Assembly: GCA_902478865.1 (NCBI GenBank)
Contig: CABSNA010000106.1
Location: forward strand, 1 to 5,088
Length of the DNA stretch: 5,088 bases
Source of the DNA: an uncultured Collinsella sp.
GTDB lineage: Bacteria; Actinomycetota; Coriobacteriia; Coriobacteriales; Coriobacteriaceae
Direction of reading: 5' to 3'
Shown here: positions 1 through 5,088 of the stretch, in pieces
Numbering within the stretch: the stretch's first letter is position 1
Layout: every line of letters starts with the position of its first letter
Notes under the pieces: model-generated
Told to the model about the DNA's origin: nothing
The model's database searches: none
The model's input: the letters and a program-made list of their open reading frames with translations, nothing else
Program-made: the position numbers and the translations under genes

Positions 1-1587
1 CGGCTTGTACAGCGCGCGCTGCATGCTGCGCAGAAGCAGCGTGTTGACGAGCGGTGCGTTGGCCGTACCGGCGGCAGCATCAACTGCAGCCTGCAGCTCA
101 TCGGGGCTCCCCAGGGCAATACCGGCAGCACGGCGATCGTCGATGATGCCTAGCTGCGCCAGCGCAACGGCGGCACCGTGCAGGCTATCGGGGCTCGGAT
201 CCTCATGCACGCGATAGCAGGCCTCGATATCACGGTCTGCCAGCCACTCTGCAACGCACTCGTTGGCGAGCAGCATGGCTTCCTCGATAAGCGACGTGGC
301 ACACGAACGCTCACGCGCCACAATCTGCACGGGCACTCCGTCCTCATCCAATAGAGCGCGAATCTCGGCCGTGTCAAAATCGACTGAGCCGCGGGCGCGA
401 CGGATACGACGGCGAAGTTCGGCGAGTTCGTTGGCGGCGACAAGGAAATCGCCGAGGTCGACGTTGTAGCCGCGGGCGGCCTCCTCGCACGCAAGACCGC
501 GCTCAAGCGCTTCCTCGCGCGAGGCCTCAGCAGCCGCAACATCCTCGGCCGCACCCTCCAGCACCGAATACTCAACCGCGCCGGCACGCACCAGCAGCGC
601 CTCGGCGCCGTCATAGTCCATACGCACACGCGAGCGAATCACGCTGGGGTACGGATCGTAATGCCGCACGCGACCCTGCGCATCGAGCTCGATATCGACG
701 GTAAACGCAAGGCGGTCCTCGTCAGGGCGAAGCGAGCACAGGTCACAGGACAGGCGTTCGGGCAGCATGGGAAGCACGCGATCGGCCAGATACACCGATG
801 TCGTACGATGGCGAGCCTCAAGATCGATATGCCCGTCCCAAGCCACATAGTGTGAAACGTCGGCGATATGCACACCCAGCTTGTAGCCACCCTCGGGCGT
901 GCGCTCCAACGAAACGGCATCGTCAAAGTCGCGCGCGTCGACCGGGTCGATCGTGATGACAAAGCGGTCGCGCAGATCGCGGCGGAGCGGGTCCTTAAGC
1001 GCCGCGGACACATCGAGCGAAAGCCTCTCGGCCTCGGCCAGCGCGGCCTCGGGATAGCTATCGGTATAGCCGTAACGCGCCATCACATATTGAACGCCCA
1101 AATCGGGCGCGTCATCTCCGCCAATGCGGCGTTCGATCGTCACGGTGCCCGATTCCAGGCGCGTCGGGTAGGTCAAAATGCGTGCGACAACAGCATCACC
1201 CGGGTGGACGCCCAGACGATCCGCCGAGGTATCCTCGGGCAGAATGAAGAAGTCGGCCTTCAGACGCGAATCGAGCGGCTCGATCACACCGAGCGGACCG
1301 GCGGTCTGGTACGTGCCCACCACGCTTATGGCTGCGCGCTCAACCACGCCTTCGATCACGGCGCGCCGCTCACCGTGCGGGCTGTTCTTAATGCTCACGG
1401 CAACGGTATCGCCATCCATGATCTCGCGCTTACCGCGGCCCATGACCTTGTAGTCGCCGTTTTCGGTTACAACGTAGGCGCTATGCTCATGGAGCTGCAC
1501 GCGCCCGGTCAGGCTCGGACGGCGTTCGCTGCGCACCGGCCCGCGCTGATTGCGAGCTCCACGCTTATGCTTGTTATTGCGCCCCAT
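1..1587 (-). CDS. rnr: Ribonuclease R (RNB-family 3'-5' exoribonuclease), C-terminus cut by window edge
   Basis: The frame is open from an ATG at 1587 down to base 1, giving 529 residues without a stop, so the 3' end lies outside the window. The protein starts with a short basic tail (residues 1 to about 25), then about 180 residues that fit the two cold-shock/OB domains of RNase R. The RNB catalytic domain begins near residue 205. Its metal-binding motif DPVDARDFDDA begins at D214. D214, D220, D222 and D223 match by spacing the catalytic Asp cluster of E. coli RNase R (D272, D278, D280, D281). GVHIADVSHYV lies at 238-248. Y266 fits E. coli Y324, which stacks on the RNA 3' end. The visible end LLLRSMQRALYKP (517-529) is typical of RNB domains. 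The last part of RNB and the S1 domain are missing, as the family is usually about 700 residues or more. The enzyme degrades structured RNA processively in the cytoplasm. AGGAGG sits 4 bases before the ATG and supports the start. Confidence 0.95.
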   Translation of the reverse strand, partial: MGRNNKHKRGARNQRGPVRSERRPSLTGRVQLHEHSAYVVTENGDYKVMGRGKREIMDGDTVAVSIKNSPHGERRAVIEGVVERAAISVVGTYQTAGPLGVIEPLDSRLKADFFILPEDTSADRLGVHPGDAVVARILTYPTRLESGTVTIERRIGGDDAPDLGVQYVMARYGYTDSYPEAALAEAERLSLDVSAALKDPLRRDLRDRFVITIDPVDARDFDDAVSLERTPEGGYKLGVHIADVSHYVAWDGHIDLEARHRTTSVYLADRVLPMLPERLSCDLCSLRPDEDRLAFTVDIELDAQGRVRHYDPYPSVIRSRVRMDYDGAEALLVRAGAVEYSVLEGAAEDVAAAEASREEALERGLACEEAARGYNVDLGDFLVAANELAELRRRIRRARGSVDFDTAEIRALLDEDGVPVQIVARERSCATSLIEEAMLLANECVAEWLADRDIEACYRVHEDPSPDSLHGAAVALAQLGIIDDRRAAGIALGSPDELQAAVDAAAGTANAPLVNTLLLRSMQRALYKP

Positions 1588-1591
1588 GGCG

Positions 1592-1597
1592 CCTCCT
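1592..1597 (-). promoter_or_regulatory. Ribosome binding site of rnr
   Basis: The minus strand reads AGGAGG, then CGCC, then ATG. This perfect Shine-Dalgarno core with a short 4-base spacer fixes the rnr start at 1587. Confidence 0.8.
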
Positions 1598-1650
1598 AAC
1601 TATCGATTGCGAACTCCAAAGAGTCTACCCAAATGATTCGCTTTCCTGCC

Positions 1651-1664
1651 GTCCCCTAGGGGAC
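1651..1664. promoter_or_regulatory. Perfect 14-bp palindrome upstream of rnr, possible operator
   Basis: GTCCCCTAGGGGAC is its own reverse complement over all 14 bases. It lies 64 bases before the rnr start and directly beyond the T-tract of the ftsX terminator. Its position, between an upstream terminator and the rnr leader, suits a regulator-binding site. It could also be a 5-bp stem with a CTAG loop in RNA. No convincing -35/-10 pair is visible in 1598-1650. The best -10 candidate is TAGACT (1622-1627 on the minus strand), which has no good -35. Confidence 0.35.
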
Positions 1665-1698
1665 AAAAAACGGGCCGCCCCATAAGAGACGACCCGTT
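1665..1698 (-). terminator. Rho-independent terminator after ftsX
   Basis: On the minus strand, arms 1698-1686 and 1681-1669 form a continuous 13-bp stem including three G-T pairs, closed by the 4-base loop TTAT. The 3' arm runs straight into a T-tract (TTTT beyond the stem, six T in total). It begins 24 bases after the ftsX stop, so it should end the ftsEX transcript and separate it from rnr. Confidence 0.85.
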
Positions 1699-1722
1699 GG
1701 AAGGGATGAATTCCAGGCATGC

Positions 1723-2643
1723 CTACACGCGCAGGTAGCGGCGCATGGCGATGGCAGAACCAAAGAGACCGATAATCACGCCGACCAGAATCAGCGCAGC
1801 ATAGGTCACCAGGTAATACTGCATCGGCAGGGCAAACGACATCCAGCCGATGCTCTCCTGCAGACGCGGAATCATCAGATTGCGCAGCAGCTCCAGAACG
1901 CCGATGGAAAGCAGCGAGCCCAAAATGGCCTGCAGCACGCCCTCGGTGATAAACGGGCCACGAATGAAGCCGTTGCTGGCGCCGACCAGACGCATAATCG
2001 CAATCTCACGACGACGCGCCGTGATGGACAGGCGAATCGTGTTGTTGATGAAGATGAATGCGATAAAGGTCAGAAGACCAACGAGCACCACGGCGGCGAT
2101 GCGGATGTAGTTGGTCACCTGGAACAGGCGGCTCACTTCCTCCTGGCCGTACAGCACGCTCGCGTTGACGTCGCCGTCATCCGCGATCTTCTGGAAATCG
2201 TCATCCTTCTTGAGCTTCTTTGCCGTGCTCTCGACCTTGGACGGATCGTCCATCTCAATAGCGAAGGAAGCCGGCAGCGGGTTCTGGCCATCGAGCGCGC
2301 TCATGGTGGCGTCGGCGTTGCCCGACATCTTGCTCGTATACTCGGCCAGCGCGTCGTCCTTGTCCTTATAGGTCACGGACTTGACGTTATTCCACGTCTT
2401 AAGCTCGGCCTCAAAAGCCTGAACATCGGCCTGATCGGCGTCATCACTAATGAACGCGTTGATGACAACCTGATCCTCGACGGTGCCGATCACGGAGTTC
2501 AGCATCGCAGAGCCCATGATGAACAGGCCGATGATAAACAGCGAAAGGAAGATCGTGATGACGGCGCCGAGCGAGGTAGTCCAGTTACGGAAGAAGTGGC
2601 TGATTGCCTCTTTGAAGGAGTAGCCCACGTTAGTTGGTGCCAT
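1723..2643 (-). CDS. ftsX: Cell division protein FtsX (FtsEX complex permease)
   Basis: This 306-residue protein has the usual FtsX length and layout. A cytoplasmic N-terminus precedes membrane segment 1 (about 24-48). An extracellular domain follows (about 49-175), rich in Asp and Lys and carrying NPLPASFAIEM at 121-131. Three more membrane segments lie near 180-204, 233-256 and 276-299. The cytoplasmic stretch after segment 2, RRREIAIMRLVGAS (210-223), is the conserved coupling region that contacts the FtsE ATPase in this family. FtsX does not itself transport a substrate as far as is known. With FtsE it transmits ATP-driven movement to murein hydrolases or their activators outside the cell, and no such partner gene is in the window. 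The ATG at 2643 lies inside the end of ftsE (14-base overlap), and GGGGAGG (2655-2661) precedes it by 11 bases, so translational coupling is likely. Confidence 0.95.
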   Translation of the reverse strand: MAPTNVGYSFKEAISHFFRNWTTSLGAVITIFLSLFIIGLFIMGSAMLNSVIGTVEDQVVINAFISDDADQADVQAFEAELKTWNNVKSVTYKDKDDALAEYTSKMSGNADATMSALDGQNPLPASFAIEMDDPSKVESTAKKLKKDDDFQKIADDGDVNASVLYGQEEVSRLFQVTNYIRIAAVVLVGLLTFIAFIFINNTIRLSITARRREIAIMRLVGASNGFIRGPFITEGVLQAILGSLLSIGVLELLRNLMIPRLQESIGWMSFALPMQYYLVTYAALILVGVIIGLFGSAIAMRRYLRV

Positions 2644-3850
2644 AGTTGCCGTAACCTCCCCTCTCCTGGTCGCGGATGACGTGGCCGCCCTCGAGGGCGA
2701 TCACGCGACGGTGCATGCTATCGACCATCTCGCGGTCGTGCGTGGCGACGATCACGGTGGTGCCAGTGCGGTTAATACGCTCGAGCAGCTTCATGATGCC
2801 CAGCGAGATCGCCGGGTCGAGGTTGCCCGTCGGCTCGTCGCAGATCAGCAGCGGCGGACGGTTGACCATAGCGCGGGCGACAGCAACGCGCTGCTGCTCG
2901 CCACCGGAAAGCTGGTCGGGCAGCGAGTCCATCTGATCGGCCAGACCGACCAGGCGCAGCACCTCGGGCACCTGGCTGCGAATGACGCCCTTGGGCTTGC
3001 CGATGCACTGCAGGGCAAACGCCACGTTTTCGTAGGCGGTCTTTTGCGGCAGAAGCTTAAAGTCCTGGAACACGGCGCCAATCTGGCGGCGCAGGAACGG
3101 AACCTTGCGGTTCTTGATCTTCATGAGGTCCTGACCGGCAACCAGGATGCGGCCGCTCGTCGGCTTGACGTCGCGGTTGAGCGTCGACAGCAGCGTGGTC
3201 TTACCCGAGCCGGAGTGACCGACCAGGAAGACGAACTCGCCCGGATAGATCTCGATGTTGATGTCGTCGAGTGCAGGCTTGTTGGGCTGTGCCGGATAGA
3301 TCTTGGTGACATGCTCCATAAGGATGACGGGCTCGACACCGGCCTGCTTGGCCATCTTCTTGCGGCTGGCCTGCGGATCGATGGGCGCAAACACCGACGT
3401 AAAATCGGGGTTGTTGAGCGCGTTATCGAGGCTTGCGACCTCAGCTGCCTGATCGCTCTCGACCACCGGGGCAGCAGGCTGCGTGGGGTCGGGAATAGCG
3501 GCAAAGAGACCGGACTGCGCAGGCTGAGGAGCCGGCGTCGCAGGGGCCAAGGGGTCGGGAATGCCGGCCATGGCAGGCTGCGGCGTGGCGGCACCAGCCT
3601 GAGGCTGCTCCACGCGAGCGGTCACGGCCTGAACGGGCTCAAAACCCGCCGTGCCGGAAAGCGCGACATCGCTGGTTGGATTGTAGGCAAAGGGATCGGA
3701 TGCCGGCTGTGCCTGATCTGCCGGCTGAGCGGGGGCCTGAGCAACAGACTGGCCCTCTGAATCCGGAGTGGCGAAACGACTGCCCTGGACGCCTGCCTGC
3801 GTCTTGGGGGCATCATCGCCCGCACCGGAGGTACGGAAGTGGTTACCCAC
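2630..3850 (-). CDS. ftsE: Cell division ATP-binding protein FtsE with long N-terminal extension
   Basis: The 406-residue product joins a disordered-looking N-terminal region (1 to about 165, rich in Pro, Ala, Gln) to a complete ABC ATPase of about 235 residues starting near VEPVILMEHVTKIYP (172). The ATPase has Walker A GHSGSGKTT (211-219, K217), the Q-loop FQDFKLL (261-267), signature LSGGEQ (314-319), Walker B LLICDE with catalytic E339, D-loop NLDP (343-346) and switch H371. FQDFKLLPQKTAYENVAFAL and the adjoining ftsX gene identify it as FtsE rather than another ABC ATPase. It should sit on the inner face of the membrane bound to FtsX and power the FtsEX complex at division. FtsE is usually about 220-230 residues, so the extension is unusual. 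The GTG start at 3850 is supported by AAGGAG with a 5-base spacer. An internal Met166 would give a normal-length FtsE but lacks a good ribosome binding site. Confidence 0.95.
   Translation of the reverse strand: MGNHFRTSGAGDDAPKTQAGVQGSRFATPDSEGQSVAQAPAQPADQAQPASDPFAYNPTSDVALSGTAGFEPVQAVTARVEQPQAGAATPQPAMAGIPDPLAPATPAPQPAQSGLFAAIPDPTQPAAPVVESDQAAEVASLDNALNNPDFTSVFAPIDPQASRKKMAKQAGVEPVILMEHVTKIYPAQPNKPALDDINIEIYPGEFVFLVGHSGSGKTTLLSTLNRDVKPTSGRILVAGQDLMKIKNRKVPFLRRQIGAVFQDFKLLPQKTAYENVAFALQCIGKPKGVIRSQVPEVLRLVGLADQMDSLPDQLSGGEQQRVAVARAMVNRPPLLICDEPTGNLDPAISLGIMKLLERINRTGTTVIVATHDREMVDSMHRRVIALEGGHVIRDQERGGYGNYGTN
2655..2661 (-). promoter_or_regulatory. Ribosome binding site of ftsX, inside ftsE
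   Basis: The minus strand carries GGGGAGG within the last codons of ftsE, 11 bases before the ftsX ATG. The spacing is longer than ideal, which fits coupled reinitiation after the ftsE stop at 2630-2632. Confidence 0.6.
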
Positions 3851-3855
3851 TGGTG

Positions 3856-3861
3856 CTCCTT
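3856..3861 (-). promoter_or_regulatory. Ribosome binding site of ftsE (decides the GTG start)
   Basis: AAGGAG on the minus strand, then five bases (CACCA), then GTG. This is the evidence that translation begins at 3850 and that the Pro/Ala/Gln-rich extension is made. Confidence 0.75.
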
Positions 3862-3895
3862 ATCGTCGTGCGTTTAAACTACATGAGCGCTTTGT

Positions 3896-3930
3896 ATTTT
3901 AGCAGTATTAGCTTTGCTGCACATAAGAAG
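3896..3930 (-). promoter_or_regulatory. Candidate ftsE promoter region
   Basis: This AT-rich patch stands out from GC-rich surroundings, 45 to 80 bases before the ftsE start. The minus strand carries two overlapping -10-like hexamers, TAATAC (3905-3910) and TAAAAT (3896-3901). A TTATGTG-like -35 lies around 3919-3925 but is weak. Placement before an operon with no other visible promoter supports the call. The exact boxes are uncertain. Confidence 0.35.
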
Positions 3931-3971
3931 CATGGCGTGCTTAGGGATCCCGTCGGCCGGGCACAGGGCTA

Positions 3972-4059
3972 CTCTCCAAATCGTCCTCGGACATGTCGGA
4001 GCCCCCGCTGCGCGCTTCGCGCGGCGGGGGCTCCTCCGTCCTGCGGAAAGATTTGAGAG
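3972..4059. repeat. Long rod-like foldback (possible structured RNA)
   Basis: The core 3998-4014 / 4018-4034 is a 17-bp stem (11 bp, one T-G pair, 5 bp) closed by a CTT loop. Further out, GGAC (3989-3992) can pair with GTCC (4038-4041). CTCTC plus AAATC (3972-3976, 3978-3982) pair with GATTT plus GAGAG (4050-4059), leaving one bulged C. The rod spans 88 bases. No T-tract follows on either strand, so it is not an ordinary terminator. On the plus strand the odd pair is an allowed G-U, and on the minus strand it is an A-C mismatch. It lacks the GGAA tetraloop region of SRP RNA and I do not recognise the family. Confidence 0.5.
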
Positions 4060-4069
4060 GTAACCTTGT

Positions 4070-4109
4070 ACGCGGCCTGCGGCTACTAAGGAGCCGCCGC
4101 GTTTATCTT
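4070..4109 (+). terminator. Bulged hairpin with weak T-rich tail (possible plus-strand terminator)
   Basis: ACGCG (4070-4074) and GCGGCT (4079-4084) pair with AGCCGC (4092-4097) and CGCGT (4098-4102), leaving a 4-base bulge GCCT and a 7-base loop. The plus strand then reads TTATCTT. This could end a short plus-strand RNA containing the 3972-4059 rod, but the tail is interrupted and no plus-strand promoter is visible. Confidence 0.25.
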
Positions 4110-4118
4110 GGGGTGCTG

Positions 4119-4162
4119 CATATACAAAGTTGGAAGGGTCTGAATTGCACTTTGTCGATATG
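4119..4162. repeat. Inverted repeat CATATACAAAGT / ACTTTGT-CG-ATATG
   Basis: CATAT plus ACAAAGT (4119-4130) pairs with ACTTTGT (4149-4155) and ATATG (4158-4162). This gives 12 bp with a 2-base CG bulge and an 18-base loop. GGG (4111-4113) and CCC (4165-4167) may extend it. The dyad is AT-rich, unlike its neighbours. It could be a protein-binding dyad or an RNA stem. Confidence 0.45.
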
Positions 4163-4206
4163 TGCCCTTTTCCCTGATGGGACCGTGCTTGAGGGGCGTC
4201 TTCATA

Positions 4207-4273
4207 AGTTGCGGTGAAATAGGGACTGTTTTACCAGTTAAAAGGTCTAATCAGTCCTTATTTCACCGCAACT
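4207..4273. repeat. 22-bp inverted repeat, REP- or MITE-like
   Basis: The left arm 4207-4228 begins AGTTGCGGTGAAATA. The right arm 4252-4273 is its reverse complement at 21 of 22 positions. The single difference is a G-T pair, so a plus-strand RNA would pair all 22 while a minus-strand RNA has one A-C mismatch. The 23-base spacer contains a smaller hairpin (TTTTA / TAAAA around CCAGT). It lies immediately before the transketolase terminator. Its size and symmetry resemble dispersed palindromic repeats or the ends of a miniature element. Copy number cannot be seen from one window. Confidence 0.6.
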
Positions 4274-4306
4274 GAAACAGGGGCGCTCTCCAAGAGAGCG
4301 CCCCTG
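4274..4306 (-). terminator. Terminator hairpin after the transketolase gene
   Basis: Arms 4294-4306 and 4278-4290 are perfectly complementary over 13 bp with a 3-base loop. On the minus strand the stem is followed by TTTC, a short T-tract. It lies about 70 bases after the transketolase stop, the right place for its 3' end. The weak T-tract and the absence of any T-run on the plus side make this probable rather than certain. Confidence 0.65.
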
Positions 4307-4313
4307 CCGGGTT

Positions 4314-4357
4314 TCCATAGTACTGGCGAAACAGTTTTATAGTTCTGGCGAAGCAGT
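4314..4357. repeat. Tandem direct repeat, 22-base period, in the transketolase 3' UTR
   Basis: TAGTACTGGCGAAACAGT (4318-4335) and TAGTTCTGGCGAAGCAGT (4340-4357) match at 16 of 18 bases. Taken as full 22-base periods (4314-4335 and 4336-4357), 18 of 22 match. The copies lie between the transketolase stop and its terminator. On the minus strand each contains ACTG(T/C)TTCGCCAG, a form also found inside the spacer of the nearby inverted repeat at 4225-4238. Confidence 0.6.
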
Positions 4358-4376
4358 CCTTGAGATCCGCCTTGCC

Positions 4377-5045
4377 TTATGCCAAGAACTCCTTGGTGGT
4401 CGCCACGATGTTGGCGGCGTCCAGGCCGTACTTGTGCAGGAGCTCGGCGCCCGGGCCGGACTCACCGAAGGTGTCGTTGACGCCGATCTTCTTGAGCGGC
4501 GTCGGGCACTGCTCGCACAGGACGTCGGCAACGGCGCTGCCCAGGCCACCGATCACGGAGTGCTCCTCGACGGTCACGACGTGGCCGGTCTTGGTGGCGC
4601 TCTTGACGATCAGGTCGGCATCGATGGGCTTGATGGTGTGCATGTTGATGACCTCGGCGTCGATGCCCTCGGCAGCGAGCTGCTCGGCGGCCTCGAGAGC
4701 CTCGCCGACCATCAGGCCGCAGGCGATGATGGTCACATCGGCGCCCTCGCGCATGACAATGCCCTTACCCAACTCGAACTTGTAGGTCTCGGGGTCGTTG
4801 ATAACCGGCGAGGCCAAACGGGCGAAGCGCATGTACACCGGACCGTCGCACTCGTAGGCGGCGCGCGTCACGGCGCGGGCCTCCACGTCGTCGGCGGGAA
4901 CAATCACGGTCATGCCAGGGATGACGCGCATCAGGGCGATATCCTCGCAGCACTGGTGCGTGGCGCCATCCTCGCCCACCGAGATACCGGCGTGCGTGGC
5001 ACCGATCTTAACGTTAAGGTGCGGGTAGCCGATGGAGTTACGGAC
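4377..5045 (-). CDS. Transketolase, C-terminal part (N-terminus lost at contig end)
   Basis: There are 222 genuine residues, ending in a TAA at 4377-4379. The start lies beyond the contig end, and bases past 5045 are adapter. Counting from the first genuine residue, the end of the pyrimidine-binding domain is present with ATHAGISVGEDGATHQ (16-31), where H30 in GEDGxTHQ matches the substrate-contacting His of transketolases. PVYMRFAR follows at 69-76. The transketolase C-terminal domain covers about 91-214, with INMHTIKPID (133-142) and EEHSVIGGLGSAVAD (160-174). The enzyme moves two-carbon ketol units between sugar phosphates with thiamine diphosphate and Mg in the non-oxidative pentose phosphate pathway. 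The TPP-activating Glu would be upstream. The style fits the separate C-terminal subunit (about 310 residues) of split transketolases, but a single long chain cannot be excluded. DXS is less likely because its YPRG motif is absent. Confidence 0.9.
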   Translation of the reverse strand, partial: VRNSIGYPHLNVKIGATHAGISVGEDGATHQCCEDIALMRVIPGMTVIVPADDVEARAVTRAAYECDGPVYMRFARLASPVINDPETYKFELGKGIVMREGADVTIIACGLMVGEALEAAEQLAAEGIDAEVINMHTIKPIDADLIVKSATKTGHVVTVEEHSVIGGLGSAVADVLCEQCPTPLKKIGVNDTFGESGPGAELLHKYGLDAANIVATTKEFLA

Positions 5046-5088
5046 CTGTCTCTTATACACATCTGACGCTGCCGACGATCTTACGCGT
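5046..5088. other. Illumina Nextera adapter and index (sequencing artefact)
   Basis: CTGTCTCTTATACACATCT (5046-5064) is the Tn5 mosaic end used in Nextera libraries. GACGCTGCCGACGA (5065-5078) is the rest of the read-1 adapter in read-through orientation. The next eight bases, TCTTACGC (5079-5086), are the reverse complement of GCGTAAGA, which I recall as Nextera i5 index S517. GT then starts the following adapter segment. This is not genomic DNA and not a natural transposon end. Confidence 0.98.

Larger units (their letters stand above)
3851..4376. other. 526-base non-coding region between transketolase and ftsE
   Basis: No credible protein gene lies here. Short open frames lack a start with a ribosome binding site, and their composition follows the GC-rich repeats. 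From right to left the region holds a tandem direct repeat (4314-4357), a transketolase terminator hairpin (4274-4306), a 22-bp inverted repeat (4207-4273), a 12-bp dyad (4119-4162), an 11-bp bulged hairpin (4070-4102), an 88-base foldback (3972-4059) and the AT-rich ftsE leader (3851-3930). The segment 4163-4206 shows nothing recognisable. Confidence 0.8.

Noticed and set aside
150..1013. Minus-strand open frames of 159 and 124 residues (150-629 and 639-1013)
   Set aside because: They are out-of-frame readings of rnr. The true rnr frame runs unbroken from 1587 to base 1 and contains the family motifs.
868..1599. Plus-strand open frame of 243 residues opposite rnr
   Set aside because: It lies entirely antisense to the RNase R coding frame, which contains conserved catalytic motifs. 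No recognisable protein family.
3353..3355. Internal Met166 as the real ftsE start, giving a normal-length FtsE
   Set aside because: The sequence before it (GCAAGAAG) is a poor ribosome binding site, whereas the GTG at 3850 has AAGGAG at ideal distance and the frame stays open across 165 codons.
2681..3760. Plus-strand open frame of 359 residues opposite ftsE
   Set aside because: It lies antisense to a clear ABC ATPase with all motifs. Its His/Leu/Gly/Arg-rich composition is what the complement of GC-rich coding DNA gives, and it has no domain or ribosome binding site support.
3942..3995. Minus-strand 17-residue frame starting MSEDDLESSPVPG, with open frame upstream
   Set aside because: No Shine-Dalgarno sequence in front of the ATG, and the upstream extension has no start codon and runs through the GC foldback. 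It is most likely chance, although it reads rather like a protein tail.
3972..4059. SRP 4.5S RNA gene
   Set aside because: The foldback is about the right length but the apical loop is CTT on a GC stem. The conserved GGAA tetraloop and the asymmetric loop of SRP RNA are missing on both strands.
4377..5045. 1-deoxy-D-xylulose-5-phosphate synthase instead of transketolase
   Set aside because: The pyrimidine-domain end reads PVYMRFAR where DXS has a YPRG-type motif, and GEDGATHQ matches the transketolase form.
5046..5064. Natural Tn5/IS50-type transposon end
   Set aside because: The 19-base mosaic end is an engineered sequence, and it is followed by the Nextera read-1 tail and an index rather than transposon DNA.

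Overview
The window holds four genes, all on the minus strand, so transcription runs right to left: a transketolase C-terminal part (4377-5045, cut by the contig end), ftsE (2630-3850), ftsX (1723-2643) and rnr, encoding RNase R (1-1587, cut by the left edge). High GC, strong AGGAGG-type ribosome binding sites, a GTG start and the protein sequences suggest a high-GC Gram-positive. My best guess is an actinobacterial gut-type Coriobacteriia such as Collinsella. That is inference from sequence style, not from a search.

Right end: the last 43 bases (5046-5088) are not biological. They are an Illumina Nextera adapter followed by an i5 index, so the contig stops inside the transketolase gene. Any protein beginning MYKRQ here is an artefact.

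Centre right: 3851-4376 is a 526-base non-coding stretch between the transketolase stop and the ftsE start. It is dense in dyad structure. Going right to left it holds an 18-base tandem direct repeat, a 13-bp hairpin that probably terminates transketolase mRNA, a nearly perfect 22-bp inverted repeat, two further hairpins, an 88-base rod-like foldback around a 17-bp GC stem, and an AT-rich candidate ftsE promoter. Part of it looks like a repeat-element or structured-RNA locus. This is the least explained part of the window.

Centre: ftsE and ftsX overlap by 14 bases and should be translationally coupled. They encode the ATPase and the membrane permease of the FtsEX complex, which in other bacteria controls cell-wall hydrolases at division. 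This FtsE has an extra N-terminal region of about 165 residues rich in Pro, Ala and Gln.

Left: a good intrinsic terminator follows ftsX. Then come a perfect 14-bp palindrome and rnr, which encodes a 3'-to-5' exoribonuclease with the catalytic aspartates present but without the N-terminal helix-turn-helix region of the E. coli enzyme. I saw no complete novel multi-gene system. The noteworthy items are the structured intergenic region, the FtsE extension and the adapter contamination.
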